A stretch of 6,825 nt of DNA, from assembly GCA_015492755.1 (NCBI GenBank), contig WGEM01000339.1, positions 1 to 6,825 of the forward strand, in the 5' to 3' direction. This document shows positions 1-5,828 of this stretch, piece by piece. Both the position numbers and the translations under genes were made by a program. Numbering within the stretch: position 1 is the stretch's first letter; the number at the start of each line of letters is the position of its first letter. The stretch is from Gemmatimonadota bacterium (GTDB lineage Bacteria > Gemmatimonadota > Gemmatimonadetes > Longimicrobiales > Gaopeijiaceae). The notes beneath the pieces were generated by a model, which made no database searches, had not been told where the DNA came from, and was given only the letters and a program-made list of their open reading frames with translations.

Positions 1-183
1 CCCTACGCCGGCGCCCACGTGGCCCTGGATCTCGCCACCGGCGCCGGCGGAGGCGTGGACCTGGACGGCGCCGTGGACGTGGGCCTGGACCTCACGCTCA
101 CGTCGGGCTGGACGGTGCGGGTGGCGGCGACGCTGGGCGGCCGGGAGGCACTGGCGGCGGGCGTGCGCCTGCCCGTGGGCTGA
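1..183 (+). CDS. C-terminal end of a protein with beta-strand-like repeats (partial, 5' end outside the window)
   Basis: Frame 1 is open from the first base to a TGA at 181-183 and gives 60 residues. The sequence alternates hydrophobic and polar/glycine residues (for example AHVALDL, VDVGLDLTL, WTVRVAATLGG, LAAGVRLPVG). Such alternation, with glycine-rich turns, is what amphipathic beta-hairpins of an outer-membrane barrel or a beta-rich secreted protein look like. The C-terminus ends in valine-glycine rather than the terminal aromatic residue common in proteobacterial barrels, so the barrel reading is only a suggestion. Third positions are almost all G or C, as in the neighbouring real genes, which supports coding. 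It is convergent with the reverse gene ending at 213, with 29 nt between them and no obvious terminator hairpin. The product cannot be named from this fragment. Confidence 0.6.
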   Translation, partial: PYAGAHVALDLATGAGGGVDLDGAVDVGLDLTLTSGWTVRVAATLGGREALAAGVRLPVG

Positions 184-212
184 GACCACCCCCGCGCCGT
201 GCGGTTGAGGCG

Positions 213-617
213 CTAACGCGCCGTGTCCTCCGCCCGGGGCCGGATGGCGTCCAGTCGGGTCTCCACCTCGTCCCAGACGCCGCGCATGAACTGCAGGTCC
301 TCGCCGTGGCGTTCCACGAAGGCCAGGAGCTGCTCCTCCGTCACCCCGTGCTCCGCCAGGATCCGGGTCCGGACCTCCTCGCCGAGTGTGTCCCCGGGCG
401 CGGTGAGCGCCGCCACGCGCAGATCCACGTAGGTGGCGACGAAGGTCTCGCGGTCGGGGACCTCCACGCCTCCGAAGCCGCCCCCCCCGTCGGCGCATGC
501 GGTGGGCGCCAGAATCACCGCCAGCAGGACCGCCGCCAGAGGAGCAGGGACGCGGAGGCGGAGGCGCGTCCACGCGCGCGCGGAGGGTGTTCCGTGAATT
601 CGTTCCGGTTCCGGCAT
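213..617 (-). CDS. small secreted protein or putative lipoprotein of unknown function
   Basis: The gene encodes 134 residues. An unusually long basic N-terminal region (to about residue 24) is followed by a hydrophobic stretch (about 25-37, LAAVLLAVILA) and then PTAC-ADGGGG. Cys41 could be a lipidation site, but the residue at -3 is proline instead of leucine, so the lipobox is atypical; cleavage by ordinary signal peptidase is the alternative. The mature part is a Gly-rich linker followed by a helical domain (about 53-130). The segment ILAEHGVTEEQLLAFVERHGED recalls small alpha-helical lipoproteins of the DUF4296 kind, but this is a tentative resemblance. The ATG at 617-615 is the only start codon between the upstream in-frame stop (677-675) and the signal sequence; no good Shine-Dalgarno precedes it. 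A run of eight G residues (481-488 on the complementary strand) lies directly after the Cys codon. The gene is divergent from clpB. Function unknown. Confidence 0.75.
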   Translation of the reverse strand: MPEPERIHGTPSARAWTRLRLRVPAPLAAVLLAVILAPTACADGGGGFGGVEVPDRETFVATYVDLRVAALTAPGDTLGEEVRTRILAEHGVTEEQLLAFVERHGEDLQFMRGVWDEVETRLDAIRPRAEDTAR

Positions 618-699
618 GGCGTCCGTGGAAGGGAGTGGATGGGACGTCGCGCGTGTGGTACCGCCCCGAATCGGTTAGGATCCAGCGGGTGCCGAGACC

Positions 700-741
700 A
701 CCGGGGCATTCTGGCCCGGAACTTGAATCTTTACCGGGGCA
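700..741 (+). repeat. pair of 9-bp direct repeats upstream of clpB
   Basis: ACCGGGGCA occurs at 700-708 and again at 733-741. The start-to-start distance is 33 bp, close to three helical turns, so both copies would face the same side of the DNA. They bracket the CTTGAA element at 722-727. The core CCGGGGCA occurs a third time at 3485-3492, upstream of the lipoprotein gene. A binding site for a regulator is one reading; chance similarity in GC-rich DNA is the other. Confidence 0.35.
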
Positions 742-754
742 GACGAACACAACG

Positions 755-779
755 CTGCCTTTTTGGCAGGAGGGGATAG
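755..779 (+). promoter_or_regulatory. clpB ribosome binding site with overlapping short hairpin
   Basis: A strong Shine-Dalgarno AGGAGG (768-773) lies 6 nt before the clpB ATG at 780. Immediately upstream, CTGCC (755-759) and GGCAG (765-769) form a perfect 5-bp inverted repeat around a loop of five T residues (760-764), with its 3' arm taking the first two bases of the Shine-Dalgarno. An alternative fold pairs CCTTTTT (758-764) with AGGAGGG (768-774) across a 3-nt loop, covering the whole Shine-Dalgarno with A-U and G-U pairs, as in fourU-type RNA thermometers. The ribosome binding site itself is certain enough; a regulatory role for the hairpin is speculative. Confidence 0.5.
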
Positions 780-3410
780 ATGCTGACACCGGATCGACTG
801 ACGGTCAAGGCCGCGGAGGCCATTCAGAAAGCGGTTGCCGAGGCGCGTGAGCGGGGCAACCCGGAGGTGCACGGTGTGCACCTCCTGCACGCGCTCCTGC
901 AACAGGAGGACGGGCTGGTGGTGCCCGTGCTGCAGAAACTCGAAGTGAACGTGGACCTGGTGCGGAGCCGCACCCTGGAGGCCATTCAGCGGATGGCGCG
1001 CGTGGAGGGTGGCTCCGAGCCCACCCTCTCCCGTGACCTCCGCAAGGCGCTGGACGCCGCCGACGACATGGCGAAGGAGCTGGGCGACCAGTTCGTGTCC
1101 ACCGAGCACCTGCTGCTGGGTCTCACAGGCGAGAAGAACGATGCCGGGCAGATTCTGCGCGACGCCGGGGCCACGCTGGCGGAGGTTCGCGAAGCGCTGG
1201 AGGCCGTACGCGGTTCGCACCGCGTCACCACCGTGAACCCCGAGGAGCAGGTGGGTGCGCTGGACCGATACTCCCGTGATCTCACCGAGCTGGCACGTCG
1301 CGGGAAGCTGGATCCTGTCATCGGGCGCGACGAAGAGATCCGGCGGGTGATCAAGATTCTGGCCCGGCGCACCAAGAACAACCCGGTGCTCATCGGTGAG
1401 CCGGGTGTGGGGAAGACGGCCATCGTGGAGGGGCTGGCGCAGCGCATCGTGGAGGGCGACGTGCCCACCTCGCTGGCCAACAAGCGCCTGCTCCAGCTGG
1501 ACATCTCCGCCATGCTCGCCGGCGCCAAGTACCGTGGCGAGTTCGAGGAGCGAATGAAGGCGGTGCTCAAGGAGATCACCGAAGCGGAAGGCCGCTACAT
1601 CATCTTCATCGACGAGCTCCACACGCTGGTGGGCGCCGGCGCGGCGGAGGGCGCGGTGGACGCCGGCAACATGCTGAAACCGGCGCTGGCCCGTGGTGAG
1701 CTGCACGTGGTAGGCGCCACCACGCTGGACGAGTATCGCAAGCACATCGAGAAGGACCCGGCTCTGGAGCGTCGCTTCCAGCCGGTGTACGTGGCGCCGC
1801 CGTCGGTGGAGGACGCCATCGCCCTTCTCCGAGGGCTCAAGGAGCGGTACGAGATCCACCACGGTGTCCGCATCACCGACGACGCCATCATTGCGGCGGT
1901 GCGGCTCTCGGACCGCTACATCGGCGGGCGGCACCTGCCGGACAAAGCCATCGACCTCATCGACGAGGCGGCGAGCCGGCTCCGGATCGAGATCGACTCG
2001 CTCCCTCAGGAGATCGACGAGGTGGAGCGCCGGATCGTGCAGCTCGAGATCGAGCGGCAGGCGCTTCAGTCGGAGACGGAGGGTGCGGCGAAGGAGCGCC
2101 TCAAGGCCATCGAAACGGAGCTGGCGGAGCTCCGTGAGAAGAGCCAGACCATGAAGGCCAAGTGGCAGGCCGAGAAAGAGGTCATCGAGCGCATCCAGGA
2201 CCTCCGCACCCGGGTGGAGGAGCTGCGCATCGAGGCGGAGCAGGCCACCCGCAACGGCGATCTGAACCGGGCCGCCGAGATCAACTACGGTGAGATCCCG
2301 AAGCTGGAGTCGGAGATCGAAGAACTCTCCCAGCGCCTCGCCGAGCTCCAGAAGGACGGCAAGTTCCTGAAGGAGGAGGTGGAGCCGGAGGACATCGCCG
2401 CGGTGGTGGCGGAGTGGACGGGCATCCCGGTGACCCGCCTCCTGGCTTCGGAGCGCGAGCGGCTGAAGCACCTGGAGGAGCACCTTGGCGAGCGCGTCAT
2501 CGGGCAGGACGAGGCGCTGCGCGCCGTGTCCAACGCCGTACGGCGCGCGCGTGCCGGCCTGCAGGATCCGAACCGGCCCGTGGGCTCCTTCATCTTCCTG
2601 GGCCCCACGGGCGTCGGGAAGACGGAGACCGCCCGGGCGCTGGCGGAGTTCCTCTTCGACGACGAGCGCGCCATGGTGCGCATCGACATGTCGGAGTACA
2701 TGGAGAAGCACGCGGTGGCGCGGCTCATCGGTGCGCCTCCGGGATACGTGGGCTACGAGGAGGGTGGCCAGCTCACCGAGGCCGTGCGGCGCCGGCCCCA
2801 CTCGGTGGTGCTCTTCGACGAGATCGAGAAGGCGCACCCCGAGGTGTTCAACGTGCTGCTCCAGATTCTGGACGACGGGCGCCTCACCGACGCGCAGGGC
2901 CGCACGGTGGACTTCCGAAACGTCATCATCATCATGACGTCCAACATCGGAAGTCAGCACATCCTGGAAGCCGGTGAGAACGCCGACTGGGAGGAGGTGG
3001 AGCAGGTGGTGCTCCGTCTGCTGCACCAGCACTTCAAGCCGGAGTTCCTCAACCGGGTGGACGACGTCGTGGTCTTCCGCCCGCTGGGCGAGGAGGATCT
3101 GAAGAAGATCGTGGATATCCAGCTCAAGCGTGTGGCCCGGATGCTGGAAGATCGGGGTCTCCGTCTGGAGGTCACCGATGAGGCCAAACGCTTCCTGGCC
3201 GAAGCGGGCTACGACCCGGTGTTCGGAGCGCGCCCGCTCAAGCGGGCCATCCAGCGCCACATCCAGGATCCGCTGGCGCTCTTCCTCCTGGACGAGGAGG
3301 TGGCCGAAGGGACCACCATCGTGGTGGAGCCGGACGAGGACGGCCGGGGGCTGCGGTTCCGCACCGTGGCACCGGAGTCCCTGGCCGGCGCGCCCGCCGG
3401 CGCGAAGTAA
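780..3410 (+). CDS. clpB: ATP-dependent chaperone ClpB (Hsp100 protein disaggregase)
   Basis: ClpB is a hexameric cytosolic AAA+ machine that, with DnaK/DnaJ/GrpE, pulls polypeptides out of aggregates through its central pore. All expected parts are visible in the 876 residues. A Clp N-terminal domain spans about 1-145. The first ATPase domain has Walker A GEPGVGKT (206-213), Walker B IIFIDE (274-279), pore-loop tyrosine 251 in KYRGEFE, and arginine-finger pair Arg331/Arg332. A coiled-coil middle domain (about 405-530) distinguishes ClpB from ClpA/ClpC; it includes Tyr503 in the conserved YGEIP motif. The second ATPase domain has Walker A GPTGVGKT (608-615), pore-loop GYVGYE (655-660), Walker B VVLFDE (676-681), Arg759 in FLNRVD and sensor-2 GARP (816-819). 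I see no ClpP-binding loop, consistent with a disaggregase. It is slightly longer than E. coli ClpB (857) because of a C-terminal tail (about 852-876). The ATG is fixed by the Shine-Dalgarno at 768-773 and the family N-terminus. A strong hairpin follows the gene, so it is probably monocistronic. Confidence 0.98.
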   Translation: MLTPDRLTVKAAEAIQKAVAEARERGNPEVHGVHLLHALLQQEDGLVVPVLQKLEVNVDLVRSRTLEAIQRMARVEGGSEPTLSRDLRKALDAADDMAKELGDQFVSTEHLLLGLTGEKNDAGQILRDAGATLAEVREALEAVRGSHRVTTVNPEEQVGALDRYSRDLTELARRGKLDPVIGRDEEIRRVIKILARRTKNNPVLIGEPGVGKTAIVEGLAQRIVEGDVPTSLANKRLLQLDISAMLAGAKYRGEFEERMKAVLKEITEAEGRYIIFIDELHTLVGAGAAEGAVDAGNMLKPALARGELHVVGATTLDEYRKHIEKDPALERRFQPVYVAPPSVEDAIALLRGLKERYEIHHGVRITDDAIIAAVRLSDRYIGGRHLPDKAIDLIDEAASRLRIEIDSLPQEIDEVERRIVQLEIERQALQSETEGAAKERLKAIETELAELREKSQTMKAKWQAEKEVIERIQDLRTRVEELRIEAEQATRNGDLNRAAEINYGEIPKLESEIEELSQRLAELQKDGKFLKEEVEPEDIAAVVAEWTGIPVTRLLASERERLKHLEEHLGERVIGQDEALRAVSNAVRRARAGLQDPNRPVGSFIFLGPTGVGKTETARALAEFLFDDERAMVRIDMSEYMEKHAVARLIGAPPGYVGYEEGGQLTEAVRRRPHSVVLFDEIEKAHPEVFNVLLQILDDGRLTDAQGRTVDFRNVIIIMTSNIGSQHILEAGENADWEEVEQVVLRLLHQHFKPEFLNRVDDVVVFRPLGEEDLKKIVDIQLKRVARMLEDRGLRLEVTDEAKRFLAEAGYDPVFGARPLKRAIQRHIQDPLALFLLDEEVAEGTTIVVEPDEDGRGLRFRTVAPESLAGAPAGAK

Positions 3411-3430
3411 GCCGCCGGAGGCCACCGCGC

Positions 3431-3474
3431 GGACGAACGCCACCCGCGGAGCCCTTCCGGGGGTGGCTTCGTTC
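3431..3474 (+). terminator. long hairpin after clpB, probable transcription terminator
   Basis: Twenty bases after the clpB stop, GGACGAA (3431-3437) pairs with TTCGTTC (3468-3474) with one G-T wobble. After a single bulged C (3438), GCCACCC (3439-3445) pairs perfectly with GGGTGGC (3461-3467). Inside the apical segment CGGA (3447-3450) pairs with TCCG (3456-3459), leaving a GCCCT loop and one G/G mismatch. The whole makes about 18 base pairs. There is no continuous T run, only a mildly T-rich tail (TTCGTTCGTTCAGATT), so it may terminate inefficiently, rely on Rho, or mainly protect the clpB 3' end. Confidence 0.7.
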
Positions 3475-3543
3475 GTTCAGATTCCCGGGGCAACGATGTG
3501 AGCGTCTGCCAGAGACCACGGCTTCCGACGGGAGAGCGGCGGC
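3475..3543 (+). promoter_or_regulatory. leader region of the NTF2-like lipoprotein gene
   Basis: This short gap between the clpB hairpin and the lipoprotein start must hold that gene's promoter if the hairpin terminates fully. I see no clear -35/-10 pair. It contains CCGGGGCA (3485-3492), the same octamer found twice in the clpB leader. A usable Shine-Dalgarno GGGAG (3530-3534) lies 9 nt before the ATG at 3544. Confidence 0.3.
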
Positions 3544-4065
3544 ATGACACCTGAGGTGCGTAGCGGAATCAAGACGGGTCTGGGCTTCGTTCTGGTGCTG
3601 AGTGTGCTGTCGGCGTGTACCACCCGCACGGTGATGGCTCCGGGCGCCGCGGTGGTGGGCCCCCAGCTCTCCGTGGAGCGCTTCCTTCAGGCGGCCAACG
3701 CTCGCGATCTGGAGACGATGGGCCGGATCTTCGGCACGGCGGAAGGCGCGGCCCTGGATACCGGATCGACGCTGGGCTGCATGTTCAAGAAGATCGGCTC
3801 CTGGTTCGGCGGCACCCCGTGCACCACCCGCGAGGAAGTGGAGATCCGGATGGACGCCATCGCTTCGGTGCTTCGCCACGAGGACTTTCGCATCGTGCGG
3901 GAGGAGCGGGTGGCGGGGCGGGAGCATCCCACCGTCCGGGTTCTGGTGGACCTCACCATCGAGGGCCGCACGGTTCGGGAGGTTCCCTTCCACGTGGTCC
4001 AGGCGCCCGACGGGCGCTGGCTCATCGAGTTCGTGGATCTGGAGAAGGCGATGCAGGGCGGGTAG
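3544..4065 (+). CDS. putative lipoprotein with NTF2/SnoaL-like domain
   Basis: The gene encodes 173 residues. A basic N-terminus (Arg6, Lys10) and hydrophobic stretch (13-22) end in a textbook lipobox L22-S23-A24-C25, so the mature protein should be lipid-anchored at Cys25 and sit in the periplasm or on a membrane face. The mature region begins with SVERFLQAANARDLETMGRIF (43-63), the helix pattern of NTF2/SnoaL-like folds, where a cone-shaped beta-sheet packs on such helices. It ends with strands VRVLVDLTI and FHVVQAPDGRWLIEFVDLE (149-167), which match the closing strands of that fold. An insertion at about 73-95 carries two cysteines, Cys79 and Cys93, that could form a disulfide. NTF2-like lipoproteins range from binding domains to enzymes, so the role is unknown; no catalytic residues are evident. 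The start is supported by GGGAG at 3530-3534. It is separated from clpB by a hairpin and is convergent with the epimerase gene, 10 nt away. Confidence 0.85.
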   Translation: MTPEVRSGIKTGLGFVLVLSVLSACTTRTVMAPGAAVVGPQLSVERFLQAANARDLETMGRIFGTAEGAALDTGSTLGCMFKKIGSWFGGTPCTTREEVEIRMDAIASVLRHEDFRIVREERVAGREHPTVRVLVDLTIEGRTVREVPFHVVQAPDGRWLIEFVDLEKAMQGG

Positions 4066-4075
4066 GCGCGCTCCG

Positions 4076-4477
4076 TCAGCCGTCGCGCTGCACCAGCTCC
4101 ACCAGAACGCCACCGGTGGAGCGGGGGTGCAGGAAGGCCACGAGCCCGTGGGCGCCGGGCCGGGGCTCGGCGTCGATGACCTCGATGCCGGCGGCCTCGA
4201 GCCGCGCCAGCTCCGCCCGGATGTCCGGCACCGAGAACGCCACGTGGTGGAGGCCCGGTCCGTGGCGGACCAGGAAGCGGCCCACGGGGGTGTCCTCCGC
4301 CAGGGGCTCCAGCAGCTCGACGGACCCCACGAAGCAGACCCGCACGCCCTGCGCCGCCAGCTCCAGCGGCTCGGAACCCTCCGCTCCCAGAAGGAGTTCG
4401 TAGAGGCTTCGAGCCTCATCGAGACGGGTGACCGCGACACCGACGTGGTCGAAGGGGTGGTGTGTGGGACGCGACAT
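4076..4477 (-). CDS. mce: methylmalonyl-CoA epimerase
   Basis: This 133-residue protein is a single-module member of the VOC/glyoxalase superfamily. Methylmalonyl-CoA epimerase interconverts (S)- and (R)-methylmalonyl-CoA, linking propionyl-CoA carboxylase to the B12-dependent mutase and hence succinyl-CoA. Family hallmarks are DHVGVAV (10-16), ELLEPL (54-59), GPGLHHVAF (73-81), the pair RPGAHGLVAFLHP (106-118), and the C-terminal STGGVLVELVQ (120-130). Likely divalent-metal ligands by position are His11, Gln43, one of His77/His78, and Glu127. The open frame extends 88 codons further upstream, through the thioredoxin gene, but the ATG at 4477-4475 is clearly right: GGGAGG (complement of 4484-4489) lies 6 nt ahead and the protein then has normal length. 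No mutase or carboxylase gene is in the window. The gene is divergent from thioredoxin and convergent with the lipoprotein gene; a short GCGCG/CGCGC inverted repeat (4066-4070, 4084-4088) lies over the convergent ends. Confidence 0.95.
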   Translation of the reverse strand: MSRPTHHPFDHVGVAVTRLDEARSLYELLLGAEGSEPLELAAQGVRVCFVGSVELLEPLAEDTPVGRFLVRHGPGLHHVAFSVPDIRAELARLEAAGIEVIDAEPRPGAHGLVAFLHPRSTGGVLVELVQRDG

Positions 4478-4592
4478 GAGGAACCTCCCGGAGGATCCGG
4501 CGCGTGGGCCCCGGGTAAAGGGCGGACGCGACCGACAACGAGATCTGTTGGAACTCCATACTATATCCCCGAAACGGAAAAAGGAGAGCCGG
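4478..4592. promoter_or_regulatory. divergent promoter region between mce and trxA
   Basis: This 115-nt gap contains start signals for both genes. Its right part (about 4552-4585) is clearly more A/T-rich than its surroundings, as expected near a promoter melting region. TATATC (4562-4567) is the best forward -10 candidate (4 of 6), which would leave a leader of roughly 20 nt before trxA, but no matching -35 is seen at 16-18 bp. The forward Shine-Dalgarno AGGAG (4582-4586) is 6 nt before the trxA ATG; the reverse one (4484-4489) serves mce. I see no convincing reverse promoter. No operator or riboswitch is recognisable. Confidence 0.45.
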
Positions 4593-4928
4593 ATGGCGAC
4601 GAGTGACGCGGTGCTGGAGGTGAACGACGCCAACTTCGCCGATGAGGTGGAGGGTAGCGCCACCCTCACGATGGTGGACTTCTGGGCGGTGTGGTGCGGC
4701 CCGTGCAAGATGATCGCGCCCATCGTGGAGCAGGTGGCCACCGACTATGCGGAGCGTGGGCTCCGGGTGGCGAAGCTGGATGTGGATCAGAACCCTCAGA
4801 CCACCACCCGCTTCCGGGTCACCTCCATCCCCAGCCTCCTCTTCTTCAAGGACGGCGAGGTGGTGGACCGCGTGGTGGGGGCGGTGCCCCGCAGCACGCT
4901 GGAGGACAAGATCGAGCAGCTCCTGTAG
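4593..4928 (+). CDS. trxA: thioredoxin
   Basis: A 111-residue single-domain thioredoxin, close to E. coli thioredoxin 1 in size and without a signal peptide, so cytosolic. It reduces disulfides in target proteins and is recharged by thioredoxin reductase and NADPH. The redox motif WCGPC spans 34-38 (Cys35 and Cys38); the buried acid is Asp29 in VDFWA, and the cis-proline is Pro80 in SIP. KLDVDQNP (61-68) and LLFFKDGEVVDRVVGAVP (82-99) are the usual central strands and the segment leading to the last helix. The ATG at 4593 is chosen because AGGAG (4582-4586) precedes it by 6 nt and the upstream 55 codons of open frame have no thioredoxin similarity. It heads the operon: the TAG at 4926-4928 is 6 nt before rsmI. 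The reductase gene is not in the window, so which reductase serves it is not known. Confidence 0.97.
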   Translation: MATSDAVLEVNDANFADEVEGSATLTMVDFWAVWCGPCKMIAPIVEQVATDYAERGLRVAKLDVDQNPQTTTRFRVTSIPSLLFFKDGEVVDRVVGAVPRSTLEDKIEQLL

Positions 4929-4934
4929 GCGGGC

Positions 4935-5828
4935 GTGGCCACACTCTACCTCGTCAGCACCCCCATCGGAAACCTCTCCGATCTCTCCGCCCGGGCGGAG
5001 GAGGTGCTGCGCGCGGTGGAGGTGGTCCTGGCGGAAGACACCCGCCGCAGCCGCCCGCTCCTCCGGCGACTGGGGTCGGAGGCGAGGGTGGTCTCCCTCC
5101 ACGCCCACAACGAGCGGAGCCGGGAGCGGGTGGTCCTGGAGCTCCTCGGCGAGGGCCGTGACCTGGCGCTGGTGAGCGACGCCGGGACGCCGCTGGTTTC
5201 CGATCCCGGCGCTTCGCTGGTGGACGCCGTGGTGGCCGCCGGCCACCGGGTGGTGCCCGTCCCGGGGCCTTCGGCGGTGATGGCCGCGCTGGCGGGAGCG
5301 GGCTTCCCGGCGGACCGGTTCCTCTTCCTGGGGTTCCCCGCCCGGAGCGGGAAGCGCCGCCGGGAAGACCTGGAGCGGGTGCGCCGGAGCCCCGACACCG
5401 TGGTGCTCTTCGAGTCGCCGCGGAGGCTGGGCGCGCTGCTGGAGGAGCTGGCGCGGCTCTGCGGGCCGGAGCGCCGGGCGGTGGTGGCCCGCGAGCTCAC
5501 CAAGATCCACGAGGAGTTCCGGCGCGGCACGCTGGGGGAACTGGCGGAGGCCTACCGGGGGGAGCCGCCACCCGGCGAGGTGACGGTGGTGGTGGCACCC
5601 GCCGGGCCCGAGGCGGCGGCGCTGGAGCGCGAAGAGGTGAACGAAAGGGCCCGCGCCTGGGCGCGTAAGGCTCTTGCGGACGGGGTCCGGCCCTCCGCCG
5701 TGGCGCGGGAACTTCGGGCGCGCCTCGACGTGCCGCGAAACGATGCGTACCGTATCGTACAGGATCTCGCGGGGGACGCGGCCCCGGAGCCCGACGCGGA
5801 GGAACGGCAGGACGTGGACGACCGATGA
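4935..5828 (+). CDS. rsmI: 16S rRNA (cytidine1402-2'-O)-methyltransferase RsmI
   Basis: RsmI uses S-adenosylmethionine to 2'-O-methylate C1402 in the ribosomal P site of 16S rRNA, where RsmH adds the N4 methyl; both help decoding fidelity. The 297 residues contain the tetrapyrrole-methylase-type fold with family motifs: STPIGNLSD (8-16), AEDTRRS (33-39), SDAGTPLVSDPG (81-92), VPVPGPSAVMAAL (107-119), LFESPRR (158-164) and ARELTKIHEE (185-194). A C-terminal helical domain (about 235-280, including RNDAYRIVQDL) matches the small RsmI C-terminal domain; an acidic tail follows. The start is GTG at 4935, placing STPIGNL at the usual distance; only a weak AGGCGG-like Shine-Dalgarno (4928-4933) precedes it, suggesting translation depends on the thioredoxin gene 6 nt upstream. 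Its TGA overlaps the ATG of the next gene by 4 nt. Confidence 0.97.
   Translation: MATLYLVSTPIGNLSDLSARAEEVLRAVEVVLAEDTRRSRPLLRRLGSEARVVSLHAHNERSRERVVLELLGEGRDLALVSDAGTPLVSDPGASLVDAVVAAGHRVVPVPGPSAVMAALAGAGFPADRFLFLGFPARSGKRRREDLERVRRSPDTVVLFESPRRLGALLEELARLCGPERRAVVARELTKIHEEFRRGTLGELAEAYRGEPPPGEVTVVVAPAGPEAAALEREEVNERARAWARKALADGVRPSAVARELRARLDVPRNDAYRIVQDLAGDAAPEPDAEERQDVDDR

Larger units (their letters stand above)
618..779. promoter_or_regulatory. divergent intergenic region and clpB leader
   Basis: This 162-nt gap separates the reverse small-protein gene from forward clpB and must hold promoters for both. It contains no convincing sigma-70 promoter. The best single elements on the forward strand are TTAGGAT (675-681), which includes a TAGGAT with 4 of 6 matches to a -10 box but no good -35, and CTTGAA (722-727), which equals the -35 element of E. 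coli sigma-32 heat-shock promoters but has no CCCCAT-type -10 at the right distance. There is no CIRCE element (TTAGCACTC/GAGTGCTAA). An inverted repeat CCGGG (701-705) / CCCGG (715-719) with a 9-nt spacer and a direct repeat (annotated separately) are candidate protein-binding sites. Assigning heat-shock control is an inference from the gene, not from a clear site. Confidence 0.4.

Noticed and set aside
700..720. CIRCE-like operator (HrcA site) upstream of clpB
   Set aside because: The CCGGG-N9-CCCGG inverted repeat has the 9-nt spacing of CIRCE, but its arms are only 5 bp and do not match TTAGCACTC/GAGTGCTAA.
306..850. Forward open frames over the small reverse gene and the clpB leader
   Set aside because: They have Arg/Gly/Pro-rich composition, no domain, no Shine-Dalgarno that I can see, and conflict with the better supported reverse gene and with clpB.
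675..3443. A 922-codon open frame on the reverse strand across the whole of clpB
   Set aside because: It mirrors clpB almost exactly, is rich in His, Leu, Arg and Gln as expected from the complement of a GC-rich gene, has no recognisable domain, and is a shadow of codon bias in clpB. Its length alone is striking but not evidence of coding.
3238..4440. A 400-codon reverse open frame covering the end of clpB, the lipoprotein gene and part of the epimerase
   Set aside because: It is in a different frame from the epimerase, has low-complexity Ser/Arg/Pro composition and crosses two well-supported genes; a shadow frame.
4484..4494. CCTCC/GGAGG inverted repeat at the epimerase ribosome binding site as a regulatory hairpin
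   Set aside because: The two arms are separated by a single base, so the RNA could form only about three pairs; not a credible structure.
4428..4592. Upstream extension of the thioredoxin reading frame from a GTG at 4428
   Set aside because: The extension overlaps the epimerase gene, lacks thioredoxin sequence, and the ATG at 4593 has a strong Shine-Dalgarno and family-typical length.
4478..4741. Upstream extension of the epimerase reading frame into the thioredoxin gene
   Set aside because: The added 88 residues have no family similarity and the internal ATG has an ideal Shine-Dalgarno at proper spacing.
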